Shown one piece after another: positions 16,908-28,396 of a stretch of DNA of 64,000 nucleotides. Both the position numbers and the translations under genes were made by a program. The stretch is from contig CAZIOH010000012.1 in the NCBI GenBank assembly GCA_964540815.1, positions 30,632-94,631 on the forward strand. Direction: 5' to 3'. Position 1 is the stretch's first letter; each line of letters opens with the position of its first letter. The DNA comes from CAZIOH01 sp964540815 (GTDB lineage Bacteria; Myxococcota_A; Polyangia; Fen-1088). The notes beneath the pieces are model-generated. The model ran no database searches. It saw only the letters and a list, made by a program, of their open reading frames with translations, and was not told the DNA's origin.

Positions 16908-18598
16908 GCGCGGCGTCCCCCGCGGATCCACAGCACCACCCCGCAGGCCAGGCAGGCCACCGCGAACGCATCGCCGAGGCGCACGTACGCGCCGCCGCGC
17001 TCGAGCAGCGCGACGTCGGCCAGAAGCCCGGTGGGTCCGGGCGGGGGCACGGCGTCGGGATTGACCGCGTCCGCCGCGCGCACCACCCGCCCGACCGCGT
17101 CGATGTGCGCCGAGACCCCGGTGTTGACCGCGCGGACCATGTCGAGTCGGTGCTCGACCGAGCGAAACACGGCGAGCGCCAGGTGCTGGTAGGGCTCGGC
17201 GGTCTGGCCGAACCAGGCGTCGTTGGTGATGTTGACGAGCAGGTTGGGATCCTCGGCGGCCACCCGCCGCGAGAAGCCCGCCAGGATGTCCTCGTAGCAG
17301 ATGAGTGGGCCGAGGCGATAGGTGTGGCCGTCGTGCTCGAAGGGGAAGGTGGTGACGAGGCGGCCGCGGCTGAAGTTGGAGGCCTCGGGGACGAGCCGGG
17401 TGAACCAGGGGATCGCATCGTAAAACGGGATGTACTCGCCGAAGATGAGCAGAAAGATCTTGTCGTAGGTCCCGGTGACCCGCCCCGCGGCATCGAGCAT
17501 GATCGCGGTGTTGTAGGGGAAGCGATCCGGGCCCTCGAGAGGCGCCCGTCCGCGGGAATCGGCCATGGTGACCGCACCGAAGAGCAGCGGGACGGGCGGC
17601 GACCATCCTGCCCGCCGCGGATCCCCGGGCAAGAAGTCGTGGCGGAGATCGCGCGGCAGGACATACGGGTACGAGGACTCCGGCCAGATGACGAGATCGG
17701 CCGCGCGCCGCCCCGGCCCTGACGCCGCGAGCTTCGCCGACTCGGTCTGGTGAAGCAGGAGAAGGCGGGCGGCCTCGCCGGGATCCCACTTCTCCTCGAT
17801 CCCGACGTTGGCCTGCACGATGCCCACCTGCGCGTGGGGGGCCGCGGCGCGCCGGGCATCCACCTGCCGGATGCGGAGGCCGCCGTACACCAGCACCGCG
17901 ACCACCACCAGGGCCGGAACCGCGAGCGGGCGCAGCAGCGCCACCGGGCCGCTGCCGCGCGTGCGCGCGCGCGCGCGCCACGCGCGGAGCCCATCGTAAA
18001 GTGCGCCCGTGACCATCACGAGCACGAACGTGACGCCCATGGGTCCGGTCAGATCCGCGATCTGGATGACCGGGACCACCCAGGCCTGCGAGATGGCGAG
18101 GTAGAAGGGAAAGATCTGGGGGACCAGCAGCTCGACGGTGACCATGGCCAGCGGCGCGACCCAGGCCAGCCCCACGTCCGGCCGCCGGCGCGCCAGGCGA
18201 TGAACCGCGTAGGCCCAGAGCCCGAACTCGAGCCCCTGGTAGGCGGTGAGGAGCAACATGATGGGGATGGCCGCCAGCGCCGGCATGTGGGCGAAGCGCT
18301 CGAGCAGGCCGCGCATCCACCAGAACGCGATGGTGTTGGCCAGGAGGCCCGTCCACCATCCGTAGGCAAAGGCCCGGCGGGCTGTGGTGGAGGTCAGGGT
18401 GACGTGCAGGGACGGCCCGAGCGCGATCCACATGAGCGGCCACGCGTCGAAGCGCGGCACCGACAGCACCATCAGGATCGCCGACAGCGCCGACCACCCA
18501 AGATCGCGGCCAAGACCGCGGGCGAGATCGCGGGCCCGGGCCCGCGCGATCTCGGCGCCCGCCGTCGACGGGGCGCCCGCGGCGGCGCCGTCCGTCAC
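16880..18598 (-). CDS. lnt: Apolipoprotein N-acyltransferase
   Basis: Inner-membrane enzyme for the last step of lipoprotein maturation, N-acylation of the diacylglyceryl cysteine. 572 residues from GTG 18598, which overlaps the stop of the upstream methyltransferase gene (GTGA). About seven membrane helices occupy residues 20-230 and one lies at the C terminus. A nitrilase domain sits between them with the catalytic triad: Glu in VIWPESSYPY, Lys in TYDKIFLLIFGEYIPF, Cys in PLICYEDIL. The many predicted lipoproteins in this window are its expected substrates. Last gene of a long minus-strand run that begins near 29818. Confidence 0.95.
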   Translation of the reverse strand: MTDGAAAGAPSTAGAEIARARARDLARGLGRDLGWSALSAILMVLSVPRFDAWPLMWIALGPSLHVTLTSTTARRAFAYGWWTGLLANTIAFWWMRGLLERFAHMPALAAIPIMLLLTAYQGLEFGLWAYAVHRLARRRPDVGLAWVAPLAMVTVELLVPQIFPFYLAISQAWVVPVIQIADLTGPMGVTFVLVMVTGALYDGLRAWRARARTRGSGPVALLRPLAVPALVVVAVLVYGGLRIRQVDARRAAAPHAQVGIVQANVGIEEKWDPGEAARLLLLHQTESAKLAASGPGRRAADLVIWPESSYPYVLPRDLRHDFLPGDPRRAGWSPPVPLLFGAVTMADSRGRAPLEGPDRFPYNTAIMLDAAGRVTGTYDKIFLLIFGEYIPFYDAIPWFTRLVPEASNFSRGRLVTTFPFEHDGHTYRLGPLICYEDILAGFSRRVAAEDPNLLVNITNDAWFGQTAEPYQHLALAVFRSVEHRLDMVRAVNTGVSAHIDAVGRVVRAADAVNPDAVPPPGPTGLLADVALLERGGAYVRLGDAFAVACLACGVVLWIRGGRRAHSARKKNG

Positions 18599-20166
18599 TG
18601 CCGCCGTCCTCCCGAGCGTTGTCCCGGCCGTCCTCCCGGCCGTTGTCCCGGCGGTCCTCCGGGCCCGGGCCGGCTTGCCGGCCCGCGGGGTGGCTGGCCA
18701 GGCGGGGAGCGGCTGGCGGGCGCGCTCCCGTCGGCCGGCATCTCGTAGCGCAGGAGGCGCACCTCGAGGGGACCGTTGAAGAGCTTGTGCGTGATCACCG
18801 GACGCCAGGGCACCGGCTCCGCCCAGCTCGCGCTCCCCGACAGCACCACGATCCCCCAGCCCGCGAAGCGCCGGAAGGCCTCGGCCATCCCGCGGTAGAG
18901 GCCCACCAGCTTGAGGCGCTGGATCTCCGCCTCGCGTTCCTCCTCGGTGGCGTCGGCAAACCCCACCCGCAGTCGCCCGGGCGGCTGCAGGCCCGCCGCT
19001 CCCGCGCTCGAGGTCGAGGTCGAGAAGCGTGCGCGGCCGCTGCCCGAAGCCCCGCCCTGGGGGCGGGGCGGCGCGAACAGGCGCCCGGCGGCCGCATCGG
19101 GCATCATCCGCTCTCCGTAGGGCGGGTTCAGCACCAGGTCCCCGGCGCCCGAAGATCGTGGGCGCGCCTCGCGCACGTCCGCCTGCTCGAAGACGAGATC
19201 GTCCGCCACCCCGGCGGCCGCGGCGTTCCGTCGCGCGGCCTCGAGCGCCGGGCCGAAGCGATCCGCGCACAGGATGGGCGCCGGCGCCGCCGGCAGGATG
19301 CGCCCGCGGGCCTCGTCGACGAGCCGCCGGAAGTCGCGCTCCCAGGTGGTGCCCGCGTAGCCGGGCCAGCGCTGAAAACCAAACGTGCGCCGCAGCCCCG
19401 GGGCAATCTGGCGCGCGATCAGCGCGTGCTCGATGGGCAGCGTCCCCGAGCCGGCCATCGGATCCCAGAACGGCAGGGCCGGGTCGACGCGGCCGAGGGT
19501 CAGGATGGCCGCCGCCAGGCTCTCCTTGAGGGGCGCATCGGTCATCGCCACCCGGTAGCCGCGCCGGTGCAGGGGCTCGCCCGCCAGATCCAAGAACACC
19601 TTGGCCTCGCCCGCGTGAAGGTGGAGGCGGATGCTGACGTCCGGATCGCGCGCGTTCACGTCGGGCCTGGCGCCGAGCCCGTCGCGCAAGGCATCGACGA
19701 TCCCGTCCTTGACCTTCAGCGCCGCGAAGCCACTGTGGGTGAGCTCGGGTGTGTCGCTGACGTCGGCGAAGACGGCGATGGTCCGCTGCGCGTCGAGCCA
19801 GGCCCTCCACTCGAGGCCGCGCGCACCGGCGTAGAGCGCGGCCGCGTCGGGTGCCGACCACCGCCCGAGCTCCACCAGCACCCGCATGGCCACGCGCGCG
19901 TGCAGGCACACGCGCATGCCCATCTCCATGGGGCCCTCGAACCAGACCCCGCCCGCATCCCCCCGGGCCCCGGCGATGCGCAGGGCCGCGATCTCGCGGC
20001 GCAGGGCCCCTTCGGTGCCCCGGGCGCAGGTGACGAAGAAGCGCAGCTGCCCCGCGCCCGGCCCGCCCGCTTCTCGGTGCGGCGCAACGAGCGTCGCTGC
20101 ATCCGGCGTCGACGCGGATGCGTCGTCGGTGGGGTCCTCGGTCGACTCTTCAGCCGCGGTCGTCAA
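18595..20166 (-). CDS. rlmL: THUMP-domain RNA methyltransferase, RlmL type
   Basis: SAM-dependent guanine-N2 RNA methyltransferase of the YcbY/RlmL N-half type, expected to act on 23S rRNA. Residues about 40-190 carry the THUMP domain (TCARGTEGALRREI, FADVSDTPELTHSGFA), followed by the UPF0020 catalytic domain with DPMAGSGTLPIE and the signature NPPYGERM. The RlmK half is absent. An unusual Gly/Ser-rich insert follows the NPPYGER motif (RPQGGASGSGRARFS region), and the tail is a basic Pro/Gly/Arg repeat (GQRPGGRPGQRSGGRRQ), perhaps for RNA contact. The start is TTG 20166; no in-frame ATG lies nearby. It is 18 nt after atpC. Confidence 0.85.
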   Translation of the reverse strand: MTTAAEESTEDPTDDASASTPDAATLVAPHREAGGPGAGQLRFFVTCARGTEGALRREIAALRIAGARGDAGGVWFEGPMEMGMRVCLHARVAMRVLVELGRWSAPDAAALYAGARGLEWRAWLDAQRTIAVFADVSDTPELTHSGFAALKVKDGIVDALRDGLGARPDVNARDPDVSIRLHLHAGEAKVFLDLAGEPLHRRGYRVAMTDAPLKESLAAAILTLGRVDPALPFWDPMAGSGTLPIEHALIARQIAPGLRRTFGFQRWPGYAGTTWERDFRRLVDEARGRILPAAPAPILCADRFGPALEAARRNAAAAGVADDLVFEQADVREARPRSSGAGDLVLNPPYGERMMPDAAAGRLFAPPRPQGGASGSGRARFSTSTSSAGAAGLQPPGRLRVGFADATEEEREAEIQRLKLVGLYRGMAEAFRRFAGWGIVVLSGSASWAEPVPWRPVITHKLFNGPLEVRLLRYEMPADGSAPASRSPPGQPPRGPASRPGPGGPPGQRPGGRPGQRSGGRRQ

Positions 20167-20184
20167 CCTGCATGCCCGCGTCTA

Positions 20185-20649
20185 TCAAGCAGACGCGGGG
20201 CGTTCGGAGGCATTGACCTGGGCGAGGGCCCAGTCACGCCGCACCAGCAGCGCCGCGTACGCGCCGTCGAGCTCCTGTTTCCAGGCCGCGATCTCGGCCT
20301 CGGCCCGCGCCAGATCCTTGGCCGCCACCGCCCGATCGATCCCGGAGGCGGCCACCGCCCGGTCCACCAGCACCAGCACGCGATCGACGGGCTTGGCGTC
20401 CGGCTTGGTGTCGCCAGTCCCCTTGGTCCCGGCCACCGGCGCCACCTGCAAGAACCCCTCGCCCACCGCCAGCACGTGGCTGCGCCCCCCGCCGCTCGTG
20501 CGGTAGGTCAGGACCCCGGGCTTGAGGGCCGCCATCAGCGGGATGTGCTCGGGCAGCACCCCGAACTCCCCCTCCTGCCCGGGCGCCGTGACCTCGTCGA
20601 TGTCCGCCTCGACCACCGCCCCGACCGGCGTTGTGACAGAAAATCGCAT
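20185..20649 (-). CDS. atpC: ATP synthase F1 subunit epsilon
   Basis: Epsilon subunit of F1, part of the central stalk and an inhibitor of ATP hydrolysis. 154 residues. The N-terminal beta-sandwich is clear (SVTTPVGAVVEADIDEVTAP, GEFGVLPEHIPLMAALKPG), followed by the C-terminal helical part rich in Ala/Arg (AKDLARAEAEIAAWK). A Gly/Lys/Asp insert (VAGTKGTGDTKPDAKPVD) widens the sandwich. Good ribosome site AAAGGA before ATG 20649. Last atp gene of the operon. Confidence 0.96.
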   Translation of the reverse strand: MRFSVTTPVGAVVEADIDEVTAPGQEGEFGVLPEHIPLMAALKPGVLTYRTSGGGRSHVLAVGEGFLQVAPVAGTKGTGDTKPDAKPVDRVLVLVDRAVAASGIDRAVAAKDLARAEAEIAAWKQELDGAYAALLVRRDWALAQVNASERPASA

Positions 20650-20694
20650 GTTCTTCCTTTCTCCTCTGCTCCAGCTCGCGGGCGAACGCCCCCG

Positions 20695-22140
<1,446 letters not shown>

Positions 22141-22246
22141 GGCTGTCATTCCTTGATCGTTCCGGTGTTTCGCTGTGGATGTCGACTGGAAAAATCCCGC
22201 GCCTGGCCCTTGGCCGCCGGCGCCCTCCGCGCCGGTGTGGGCCGGC

Positions 22247-23131
22247 TCACCCCTTGAGGGCCTCCGCGCCGCCCACGATCTCCATCAGCTCCTTGGTGAT
22301 GGCGGCCTGCCGCGCCCGGTTGTACTGCAGGGTGAGCGACGAGATGATGTCGCGCGCGTTGTTGGTCGCGTTGTCCATGGCGGTCATGCGCGCGCCGAAC
22401 TCCGAGGCGATCGATTCGAGGCAGGCGCGGTAGATCTGCGACTCCACGAACAGCGGGATCAACGCCGACAGCAGGGCCTCGCGATCCGGCTCGTAGGTGA
22501 AGTCCACCGGAGAGATCCCGGCCGCCCCGGCCGCGGCGGCGGCCACCTCGCTCGCGCTGGGCAGGATCGGGACGATCTGCTCGATCACCACCCGCTGCTG
22601 GATGGCCGAGGCGAACTGGTTGTAGACGAGATGGACGGTGTCCACGGTGCCGTCGGCGAAGGACTGGGTCACGCTGCGGGCCAGCTCCTTGGCCCGCTCG
22701 GCCGCGGTCTCCCCCGAGACCCCGGGGTGCTCGTGCTTGGCCCCCGGCTTGCGTCGCTTGTAGAAGTCGCGGCCCTTCTTGCCGACCACCAGCAGCGACA
22801 GCTCGGCCCCCGGGTTCTCGACCTGGAAGCGGGTCACCGCCCGGAACACGTTGGCGTTGAGCCCGCCCGCGAGCCCGCGATCGGAGGTGATGACCACCAG
22901 CGCCGCGCGGTTGCCGGTCCGGACCTGCAGGAGCGGGTGGGCGTCCCCGCCCGCGCGGAAGGCGATCTCGGACACCGCCGCCCAGAGGGCGTTGGCGTAC
23001 GGGCGCGCGGCCACGATGGCGTCCTGCGCGCGCCGCAGGCGGGCGGCAGACACCAGCTTCATGGCGCGGGTGATCTTCTGGCTGGACTTGACGGAGGCGA
23101 TCCGCGTCCGTATCGACTTGAGGGAGGGCAT
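22247..23131 (-). CDS. atpG: ATP synthase F1 subunit gamma
   Basis: Central rotor shaft subunit, 294 residues. The N-terminal coiled helix (LKSIRTRIASVKSSQKITRA, then MKLVSAARLRRAQDAI) and the C-terminal helix (ESIASEFGARMTAMDNATNN, then ARDIISSLTLQYNRARQAAI) are both typical. The central domain contains VITSDRGLAGGLNANVFR. It starts 15 nt after atpA and is clearly co-transcribed. Confidence 0.97.
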   Translation of the reverse strand: MPSLKSIRTRIASVKSSQKITRAMKLVSAARLRRAQDAIVAARPYANALWAAVSEIAFRAGGDAHPLLQVRTGNRAALVVITSDRGLAGGLNANVFRAVTRFQVENPGAELSLLVVGKKGRDFYKRRKPGAKHEHPGVSGETAAERAKELARSVTQSFADGTVDTVHLVYNQFASAIQQRVVIEQIVPILPSASEVAAAAAGAAGISPVDFTYEPDREALLSALIPLFVESQIYRACLESIASEFGARMTAMDNATNNARDIISSLTLQYNRARQAAITKELMEIVGGAEALKG

Positions 23132-23146
23132 GCGCGGTGGACCCGA

Positions 23147-24679
<1,533 letters not shown>

Positions 24680-24700
24680 GTGGTGTGTGGCTTTCTTTGC

Positions 24701-24745
24701 TCGTTCTCGTTCGTTCTCGTTCGTCTCGGGTCGGGTCGGGTCGGG
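24701..24745. repeat. Short tandem repeats between atpH and atpA
   Basis: The unit TCGTTCTCGT occurs twice at 24701-24720, followed by TCGTC and then a TCGGG unit repeated four times to 24745. They lie in the untranslated spacer upstream of atpA and could change length by slippage. No hairpin or known regulator site is recognised. Confidence 0.7.
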
Positions 24746-24795
24746 TTCTGGGTCTCGGGCGGCTGGCCGGCGGCCCGGTCTGGGTCGGCTGAGGG

Positions 24796-25341
24796 CTAGT
24801 TCAGGAGCCGCTGGCGCAACCCTTCGAGCTGGGAGCGAACACTGCCGTCCAGCACCAGATCTCCCACGTGCGCCACGATACCGCCGATCAAACTGGCGTC
24901 CACCGCGGTCTCGATGATCACCTTGCGTCCGGTGCGCCGCTCGAGGGCCGCCCGCACCCGCGCCAGATCCCCCGGGCCGAGAGGGGTCGCGGTCGAGACC
25001 TTGGCCCGCACCTGGCCAGCCCGCTCGTCGGCCAGGCGCCGGTAGGCCCGCGATATCCCGGGCAGGAGCCTCAGCCGTCCCCGCTCGAGCAGGAGCTGAA
25101 CGAAGCGCTGCACCGAAGGGGACGGCGCCACCCGCGGCAGGAGCGCGCGCAGGATGGCCTGCTTCTCCGAGAGCTTGACGATGGGGTTCTCCATCGACAT
25201 GCGCAGATCGTGCGAGCCGAGGTAGACGGCCGCCAGCGCGGCGAGCTCCTCTCCATACCGCTCGAAGGCGCTCTCGCTCACCCCGAGCTCGAACAGGGCC
25301 TTGGCGTAGCGCCGGGCGATGGAGCCACCGAGGGCCGCCAT
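24796..25341 (-). CDS. atpH: ATP synthase F1 subunit delta
   Basis: Delta subunit, which joins F1 to the peripheral stalk. 181 residues. The N-terminal helical bundle (IARRYAKALFELGVSESAFE) and the C-terminal conserved end (DASLIGGIVAHVGDLVLDGS) are both present. The ATG at 25341 overlaps the stop of atpF by one base (TGATG). Confidence 0.95.
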   Translation of the reverse strand: MAALGGSIARRYAKALFELGVSESAFERYGEELAALAAVYLGSHDLRMSMENPIVKLSEKQAILRALLPRVAPSPSVQRFVQLLLERGRLRLLPGISRAYRRLADERAGQVRAKVSTATPLGPGDLARVRAALERRTGRKVIIETAVDASLIGGIVAHVGDLVLDGSVRSQLEGLRQRLLN

Positions 25342-26240
25342 CAGACAGGGCCCCCGGCCGAAATCGGCAAAGTGTCCGGAGCGGACCCCGGTACGGCCCC
25401 GCCGCCGGTGGCCAGCGCGGGGGTCCCAACGGCGGGCGCGGGTCGCGTCGCCGCGGTCGCCTCGGTGTCCACCAGGAACTTGTCGAGGAAGCGCTGCTGG
25501 TCGGCCGGGCCCACCACCCGCCGCAGGATGTCCTCGGCGATCCCGAGGGCCACCTCAGCCGACTCCCGCCGCAGCTTGACCTCCGCCTCCCGGATCTGCT
25601 GCTCGACGAGGAAGCTCGTCTCCTCGGCGATGCGCCGGGCCCGGACGTCGGCGGCGGCGATCAGGCGTTGCTTCTCGGCCTCGGCCTCCGCCTTGATGTT
25701 CTCCCGCAAGCTCGCGAGCTCGTTCTCGAGGCGCGCCAGCCGCTGCTCCTGGACCGCCAGCTTGGCCTCCGCCGCCGCGCGCAGCTCGGCGGCCGACGCC
25801 AGGTCACCCTTCAGCTGGTGGTGGCGCGCGGCCAGCATCTTGTTGATCGCCCCGCCCCCGAATTTGACCAGGACGAACAGCAGGACCGCGAAGTTCAGCA
25901 GCTGCAGCCCGAGCTTCCCCGGCGCGAGCGTGGGCCCGTGTGCCTCGCCCTCTCCCTCGCCCTCGGCGTGTGCCTCGCCGTGCTCGGCCGGCGCTGCCTC
26001 CGCACCCCCTGGCTCGGCCGCGCGCAGGGTTCCCCCCACCGCCGCACGCAGCGCCTTCGACCACCCCTCGACCGATGCCAATGCCGATGCCGACCGACCG
26101 AACGACCGTCCCAGGGGCATCCAAGCCGCGGGCGTCGCCGGACCGACGGCCGGCGCCAGGACCAGCATCGCCGCCAGCATGAGGACCCGGGTGCGGCGCA
26201 TGGCCTGGGAGCTCCTGGTGCTTCTCTGGTCGATCATCAT
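25341..26240 (-). CDS. atpF: ATP synthase F0 subunit b (extended)
   Basis: Peripheral-stalk b subunit, 299 residues, much longer than the usual 160-200. The N-terminal part looks like a cleavable signal or extra membrane segment (VLMLAAMLVLAPAVGPATPA), followed by a His/Glu-rich stretch (EHGEAHAEGEGEGEAHGP). The standard b core then begins: membrane helix LGLQLLNFAVLLFVLVKFG and a long Ala/Glu/Arg coiled coil. The C terminus adds about 35 Ala/Pro/Gly residues. ATG 26240 overlaps the stop of the b' gene (ATGA). Confidence 0.9.
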   Translation of the reverse strand: MMIDQRSTRSSQAMRRTRVLMLAAMLVLAPAVGPATPAAWMPLGRSFGRSASALASVEGWSKALRAAVGGTLRAAEPGGAEAAPAEHGEAHAEGEGEGEAHGPTLAPGKLGLQLLNFAVLLFVLVKFGGGAINKMLAARHHQLKGDLASAAELRAAAEAKLAVQEQRLARLENELASLRENIKAEAEAEKQRLIAAADVRARRIAEETSFLVEQQIREAEVKLRRESAEVALGIAEDILRRVVGPADQQRFLDKFLVDTEATAATRPAPAVGTPALATGGGAVPGSAPDTLPISAGGPV

Positions 26241-26737
26241 CCCGTCACCTGCCGCCCGAGGATGCGGGCCGCCGCCTGGGTGGCGATCTCGGCGGCGCCG
26301 GCCTTGAGTCGCACGCGCTCGGCGGCCACCGTGGCGTCGAGCCGACCGGCGGCCGCGTGCAGGGTCCGCTGGGCCGCGGCCTGGGCCTCCGCCACCAGCT
26401 TCTGCTCGTGCGCTTGCGCCTCCGCCCGGGCCCGGGACCGCTCCCCGCTGCCCACCCGGCGGGCCTCGGCCATCCGCGCCTCCACCCGCGACAGCCGCTC
26501 GGCCGCGTCGGTCTCCATCCGGGCCGCGTCCTTGCGGTATCCGTCGACCCGCGTGACCCGTTCGCTCCGGACCCGCAGGTAGGGTTTCCACAGGAACTGA
26601 TTGAGGATGAAGGCCAGCACCAGGAACAGTCCGAGCTGGACGAAGACGGTGCCGTCGATGTCGATGAGCTGGGGCGCGTGCGACCGCGCGGCCGTGGTTG
26701 TTTCCAATAATAGGGCAAGCGATGGGGTGGCTGACAT
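26237..26737 (-). CDS. atpF': ATP synthase F0 subunit b'
   Basis: Second b-type subunit, 166 residues: N-terminal membrane helix (VQLGLFLVLAFILNQFLWKP) followed by a coiled coil rich in Ala/Glu/Arg. Having both b and b' is known from photosynthetic bacteria and several delta-proteobacterial lineages. It is the first gene of the F1-side operon. Subunits a and c (atpB, atpE) are not here. It starts 51 nt after accC, so transcription from accC into atp is possible. Confidence 0.93.
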   Translation of the reverse strand: MSATPSLALLLETTTAARSHAPQLIDIDGTVFVQLGLFLVLAFILNQFLWKPYLRVRSERVTRVDGYRKDAARMETDAAERLSRVEARMAEARRVGSGERSRARAEAQAHEQKLVAEAQAAAQRTLHAAAGRLDATVAAERVRLKAGAAEIATQAAARILGRQVTG

Positions 26738-26788
26738 TGGTTCTGAAAACCCGCGCGTGCGTTACCAAATCCTCGCGCCGGAGTCAAC

Positions 26789-28315
26789 TCAGGGCCGGCG
26801 CCAGGCCGACGGCTCGACCCCCGAGACGTCGAGCCCGAGGTCGCGTCCGACGCCTTCCGCCCGGGCCGCGAGGGCCGCCGCGATCACCGCGAAGTCCTGG
26901 CTGTCGGCATCGGTCGCCACCGGAGCGAGGTCGGCCCGGTGCCGCTCGATGAAGCCGGTGTCGTAGTCGCCGGCGAGGAACCGCGGGTGGCGCAGCATCC
27001 GCCGGTGGAAGGCGAGGTTGGTGCGAATCCCCCCCACGTGGTACTCGGCGAGCGCCCGCCGCATCCGCTCGAGGGCCGCCGCGCGCGTGTCCGCGAAGGC
27101 GCACAGCTTGGAGATCATCGGATCGTAGTGGGTGGAGATCACGCTGCCGACCTCGACCCCCGAATCGTCGCGGATGCCCGGCCCGGCCGGGACCTGCAGC
27201 GAGGTCAGCCTCCCGGGAGACGGCAGGAACTTCACCGGATCCTCGGCGTAGATCCTGCACTCGATCGCCGCCCCGCGCCGCGGGACCTCCCCCGCCGCGA
27301 CCGCCGCCGCCGGCAGCCGTCCGCCCGCCGCCACGTCGATCTGCCAGCGGACCAGATCCACCCCGGTCACGAGCTCGGTCACGGGGTGCTCGACCTGCAG
27401 GCGGGTGTTCATCTCGAGGAAGAAGAAGCTCCGCGACGCCCCGTCGAACAGCATCTCGATGGTCCCCGCGCCCACGTAGCCGACCGAGCGCGCCGCCCGC
27501 ACCGCCACCGCGCCCATGCGGGCGCGCAGCTCGTCGTCGATGGCGGGCGACGGCGACTCCTCGATCACCTTCTGGTTGCGGCGCTGGATCGAACAGTCGC
27601 GCTCGCCGAGGTGCACCACGTTGCCGTGGGTGTCGGCGAAGACCTGGATCTCGATGTGGCGCGGGCGGACGATGGCCTTCTCCAGGTAGACGGCGTCGTC
27701 GGCGAAGGCGGCCTTGGCCTCTCGCCGGGCCGACGCCAGGGCCGCCTCGAGCTCCGACTCCGCGGCGACGAGCCGCATGCCCCGCCCTCCGCCGCCCGCC
27801 GCCGCCTTGAGCAGGACCGGGTAGCCGATGCGCGCGGCCGCCGCCCGCGCCTCGGCGGGCGACGCGAACCCCTGGCCGGCGGCGCCGTTGTCGCCTGGCA
27901 CCACCGGCACCCCGGCCTTCTCCATCAGCGCGCGGGCCGAGGTCTTGCCGCCCATCGCGCGGATCGCCGACGGCGGGGGGCCGATGAAGATGGCGCCCGC
28001 GCGGGCCACCGCCTCGGCGAAGTCGGCGTTCTCCGAGAGAAACCCGTAGCCGGGATGAACCGCGTCGGCGCCCGTGCGGGCGATCGCCCCGAGCAGGCGA
28101 TCGACCGCCAGGTAGCTCTCGCGCGCGGGCGCCGGCCCGAGCAGCACCGCCTCGTCGGCCATCCGGACGTGCACCGCCTCGCGGTCGGCCTCCGAGTAGA
28201 CCGCCACCGTCCCGATCCCGACCTCGCGACAGGCGCGGATCACCCGGCAGGCGATCTCACCGCGGTTGGCGATGAGGATCTTGCGAATCGGACGGAGCGC
28301 GCGCGTCTCGGGCAT
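26789..28315 (-). CDS. accC: Biotin carboxylase subunit of an acyl-CoA carboxylase
   Basis: ATP-grasp enzyme that carboxylates biotin on a carrier protein, for acetyl-CoA or propionyl-CoA carboxylase. 508 residues from ATG 28315 (MPETRALRPIRKILIANRGE). Signatures include HPGYGFLSEN, KAAAGGGGRGMR, the biotin-carboxylase motif FLEMNTRLQVEHPVTE and CRIYAEDP. A C-terminal extension of about 40-50 residues follows the usual end but contains no biotinyl-lysine motif. No carrier or carboxyltransferase gene is in the window. In-frame ATG 28351 is possible but adds a non-conserved leader. Confidence 0.95.
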   Translation of the reverse strand: MPETRALRPIRKILIANRGEIACRVIRACREVGIGTVAVYSEADREAVHVRMADEAVLLGPAPARESYLAVDRLLGAIARTGADAVHPGYGFLSENADFAEAVARAGAIFIGPPPSAIRAMGGKTSARALMEKAGVPVVPGDNGAAGQGFASPAEARAAAARIGYPVLLKAAAGGGGRGMRLVAAESELEAALASARREAKAAFADDAVYLEKAIVRPRHIEIQVFADTHGNVVHLGERDCSIQRRNQKVIEESPSPAIDDELRARMGAVAVRAARSVGYVGAGTIEMLFDGASRSFFFLEMNTRLQVEHPVTELVTGVDLVRWQIDVAAGGRLPAAAVAAGEVPRRGAAIECRIYAEDPVKFLPSPGRLTSLQVPAGPGIRDDSGVEVGSVISTHYDPMISKLCAFADTRAAALERMRRALAEYHVGGIRTNLAFHRRMLRHPRFLAGDYDTGFIERHRADLAPVATDADSQDFAVIAAALAARAEGVGRDLGLDVSGVEPSAWRRP

Positions 28316-28396
28316 CGACCCATTTGACCACGACCCCCGCGACGCGGCCACCGCGCCCGGTCGCGACGGCTCGGCGCCAGGCGGCGCCCGCCTCGC

